NCBI GenBank assembly: GCA_016186375.1
Contig: JACPLS010000053.1
Span: 1 to 6,603 of the forward strand
Direction of reading: 5' to 3'
Source of the DNA: Candidatus Pacearchaeota archaeon
GTDB lineage: Archaea > Nanobdellota > Nanobdellia > Pacearchaeales > GW2011-AR1
Length of the DNA stretch: 6,603 nt
A model generated the notes under the pieces. The model was not told the origin of the DNA and searched no databases. It saw only the letters and a program-made list of their open reading frames with translations. The position numbers and the translations under genes were made by a program. Shown piece by piece: positions 6,004-6,603 of this stretch (positions are counted from its first letter, which is position 1; each line of letters opens with the position of its first letter).

Positions 6004-6177
6004 TTATCTTCTTCTACCTGCAGCTGGGCGTCCTGCAAAACACGTCTTACAAGTGAAAGAATGTATCAATAGCACAATGCCAGCTATTAATATTATCCAC
6101 TGGGAGACAGATGTCTGCCACAAGGCAAACACAATAATAACAACCGCCAATATCAGCTCACACCAACTCTTACACAT
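6004..6177 (-). CDS. Small two-helix membrane protein with Cys pairs, 57 aa
   Basis: I know no function for it. The 57-residue product begins MCKSWCELILAVVIIVFALW. It has two hydrophobic helices, about 8-20 and 27-41, separated by a short polar QTSVSQ turn, then CKTC at 43-46 and a basic tail ending GRRR. Four cysteines (C2, C6, C43, C46) form CxxxC and CxxC pairs on either side of the helical hairpin. Both therefore lie on the same membrane face, probably the cytoplasmic one by the positive-inside rule, and could bind a metal or a disulphide. The start is well supported: AAGGAGGTG ends four bases before the ATG, the clearest Shine-Dalgarno site in the window. It follows rpoL on the same strand by 52 bases and is probably co-transcribed. 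The composition resembles short uncharacterised proteins of DPANN archaea, from memory and untested. A longer plus-strand reading over it lacks any start signal and is a shadow. Confidence 0.85.
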   Translation of the reverse strand: MCKSWCELILAVVIIVFALWQTSVSQWIILIAGIVLLIHSFTCKTCFAGRPAAGRRR

Positions 6178-6181
6178 TTTA

Positions 6182-6190
6182 CACCTCCTT
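6182..6190 (-). promoter_or_regulatory. Strong Shine-Dalgarno site
   Basis: AAGGAGGTG on the minus strand is a near-complete complement of the archaeal 16S 3' end. Six bases separate its GGAGG core from the ATG at 6177. It decides the start of the small membrane protein and shows that this genome uses Shine-Dalgarno initiation inside operons. Confidence 0.85.
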
Positions 6191-6207
6191 TATATACTGA
6201 AGAAAAT

Positions 6208-6223
6208 AGGGTTAATAAACCCT
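6208..6223 (-). terminator. Short hairpin between rpoL and the small gene
   Basis: AGGGTT and AACCCT form a six-pair stem with a four-base loop just after the rpoL stop, followed on the minus strand by ATTTTCTTC. It may attenuate or partly terminate the transcript, or set relative levels of the two genes. Read on the plus strand, it is followed by CTCTTTTTATTT. Confidence 0.4.
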
Positions 6224-6229
6224 CTCTTT

Positions 6230-6484
6230 TTATTTCTTCGCAATCGCCAAAATCTTATCACAATCCTTCTTTATAGCTTCTACAGAGTCTGAAATCACTT
6301 TCTTTACGCTCTGATCAGAACTTTCAATTTTAAAAATTATTGGTTTTGAAGGATGTTCTCTTCTCCAAGCAGCATATCTTATTCCTGTCCTATATAAGTA
6401 ATCCCTCAAAATCTCTGCTACAGTCAGATTATCAATTCTTAACTCCATTGCATTCTTTTCGTTTTTAACTATTTCAATGTACAT
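6230..6484 (-). CDS. rpoL: DNA-directed RNA polymerase subunit L (Rpo11/RpoL)
   Basis: RpoL is the archaeal counterpart of eukaryotic Rpb11. It pairs with subunit D to form the assembly platform of RNA polymerase. The 84-aa product matches the family in length (about 85-100 aa) and pattern: an N-terminal strand MYIEIVKNEKNAMELRI, then LTVAEILRDYLYRTGIRYAAWRREHPSKP, where the helix, the AAWRxEHP core and the turn before the second strand are diagnostic. IIFKIESS follows, and the long C-terminal helix is VKKVISDSVEAIKKDCDKILAI. The family's usual acidic linker and TLCNLLR are here shortened to NLTVAEILRD. The start at 6484 is the only sensible one. TTTTAAAA centred 26.5 bases upstream suggests a leaderless mRNA. 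It is followed by the small membrane-protein gene. Confidence 0.93.
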   Translation of the reverse strand: MYIEIVKNEKNAMELRIDNLTVAEILRDYLYRTGIRYAAWRREHPSKPIIFKIESSDQSVKKVISDSVEAIKKDCDKILAIAKK

Positions 6485-6495
6485 ACTAATAGCCC

Positions 6496-6514
6496 TTTTT
6501 TTTTTTTTTTAAAA
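6496..6514 (-). promoter_or_regulatory. rpoL promoter with A15 homopolymer
   Basis: On the minus strand GTTTTAAAA merges into a run of 15 A (6510-6496), then GGGCTATTAGT and the ATG. The TTTTAAAA at 6514-6507 is centred 26.5 bases from the start codon, fitting a leaderless promoter. The long homopolymer between TATA and start is prone to length change, which would alter promoter spacing. Confidence 0.5.
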
Positions 6515-6603
6515 CTTTCTAAAGAAACAGTATCTCCGATTAGGCGAGCAAAGACAGATTGTTCCGCCTAAGAAAATTGTTCTCGGATAAAGAAGCGCCG
6601 CAT
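6515..6603. other. Unassigned right edge with nested inverted repeats
   Basis: No gene can be called here. TTAGGCG (6540-6546) pairs perfectly with CGCCTAA (6565-6571). TATCTCCGA (6531-6539) pairs outside it with TCGGATA (6583-6589), leaving a two-base bulge. The heptamer ATTGTTC occurs twice. The segment is richer in G and C than its neighbours. Short open readings occur on both strands but none shows a recognisable motif. Confidence 0.4.

Noticed and set aside
6190..6197. TATATAAA just upstream of the small membrane-protein gene as its own promoter
   Set aside because: A start about 25 bases downstream would fall inside the coding sequence and discard the Shine-Dalgarno site, so co-transcription with rpoL is favoured.
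6053..6292. 79-codon plus-strand open frame
   Set aside because: It runs antisense to the end of rpoL and to the small membrane protein, both of which have better start signals and protein patterns.

Overview
The window looks like chromosomal DNA of a low-GC archaeon. It carries TATA-binding protein (TBP), an archaeal-type ATP-dependent DNA ligase, RadB and RNA polymerase subunit L, and TATA-box promoters sit about 25 bases ahead of start codons. The small genes, AT-richness, an M23 peptidase and a tiny two-Cys-pair membrane protein fit a DPANN lineage such as Woesearchaeota or Pacearchaeota; that placement is inference. TGA and TAA both serve as stops, so the code is standard.

Layout, left to right. 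Positions 1-100 hold no firm gene but have two hairpins. On the minus strand follow a doubtful 57-aa ORF (105-278), TBP (310-864), an M23-type peptidase (952-1422) and a DNA ligase (1419-2997). The ligase is broken: its reading frame shifts near 2010-2040, and about 35-40 codons, including nucleotidyltransferase motif IIIa, are absent. The peptidase start overlaps the ligase stop by four bases (ATGA). An 84-base divergent promoter region then separates the ligase from the only plus-strand gene, a 604-aa ABC exporter half-transporter (3082-4896). It converges on radB (minus, 4957-5649). Next comes an AT-rich stretch of about 350 bases without a convincing gene. A minus-strand unit follows: rpoL (6230-6484), then a 57-aa Cys-bearing two-helix membrane protein (6004-6177) with a strong Shine-Dalgarno site. 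The last 90 bases are unassigned and contain a nested inverted repeat.

The minus-strand genes are mostly information-processing functions: promoter recognition (TBP), transcription (RpoL), nick sealing (ligase) and recombination (RadB). The ABC exporter and the M23 peptidase are the accessory, possibly transferred, elements. Initiation signals fall into two classes. Promoter-proximal genes have a TATA box centred 24-27 bases from the start codon and so look leaderless. Operon-internal genes carry Shine-Dalgarno sites. I see no CRISPR array, transposase, tRNA or rRNA. The most notable points are the ligase lesion, the signal-less M23 peptidase coupled to it, and the small Cys-pair membrane protein.
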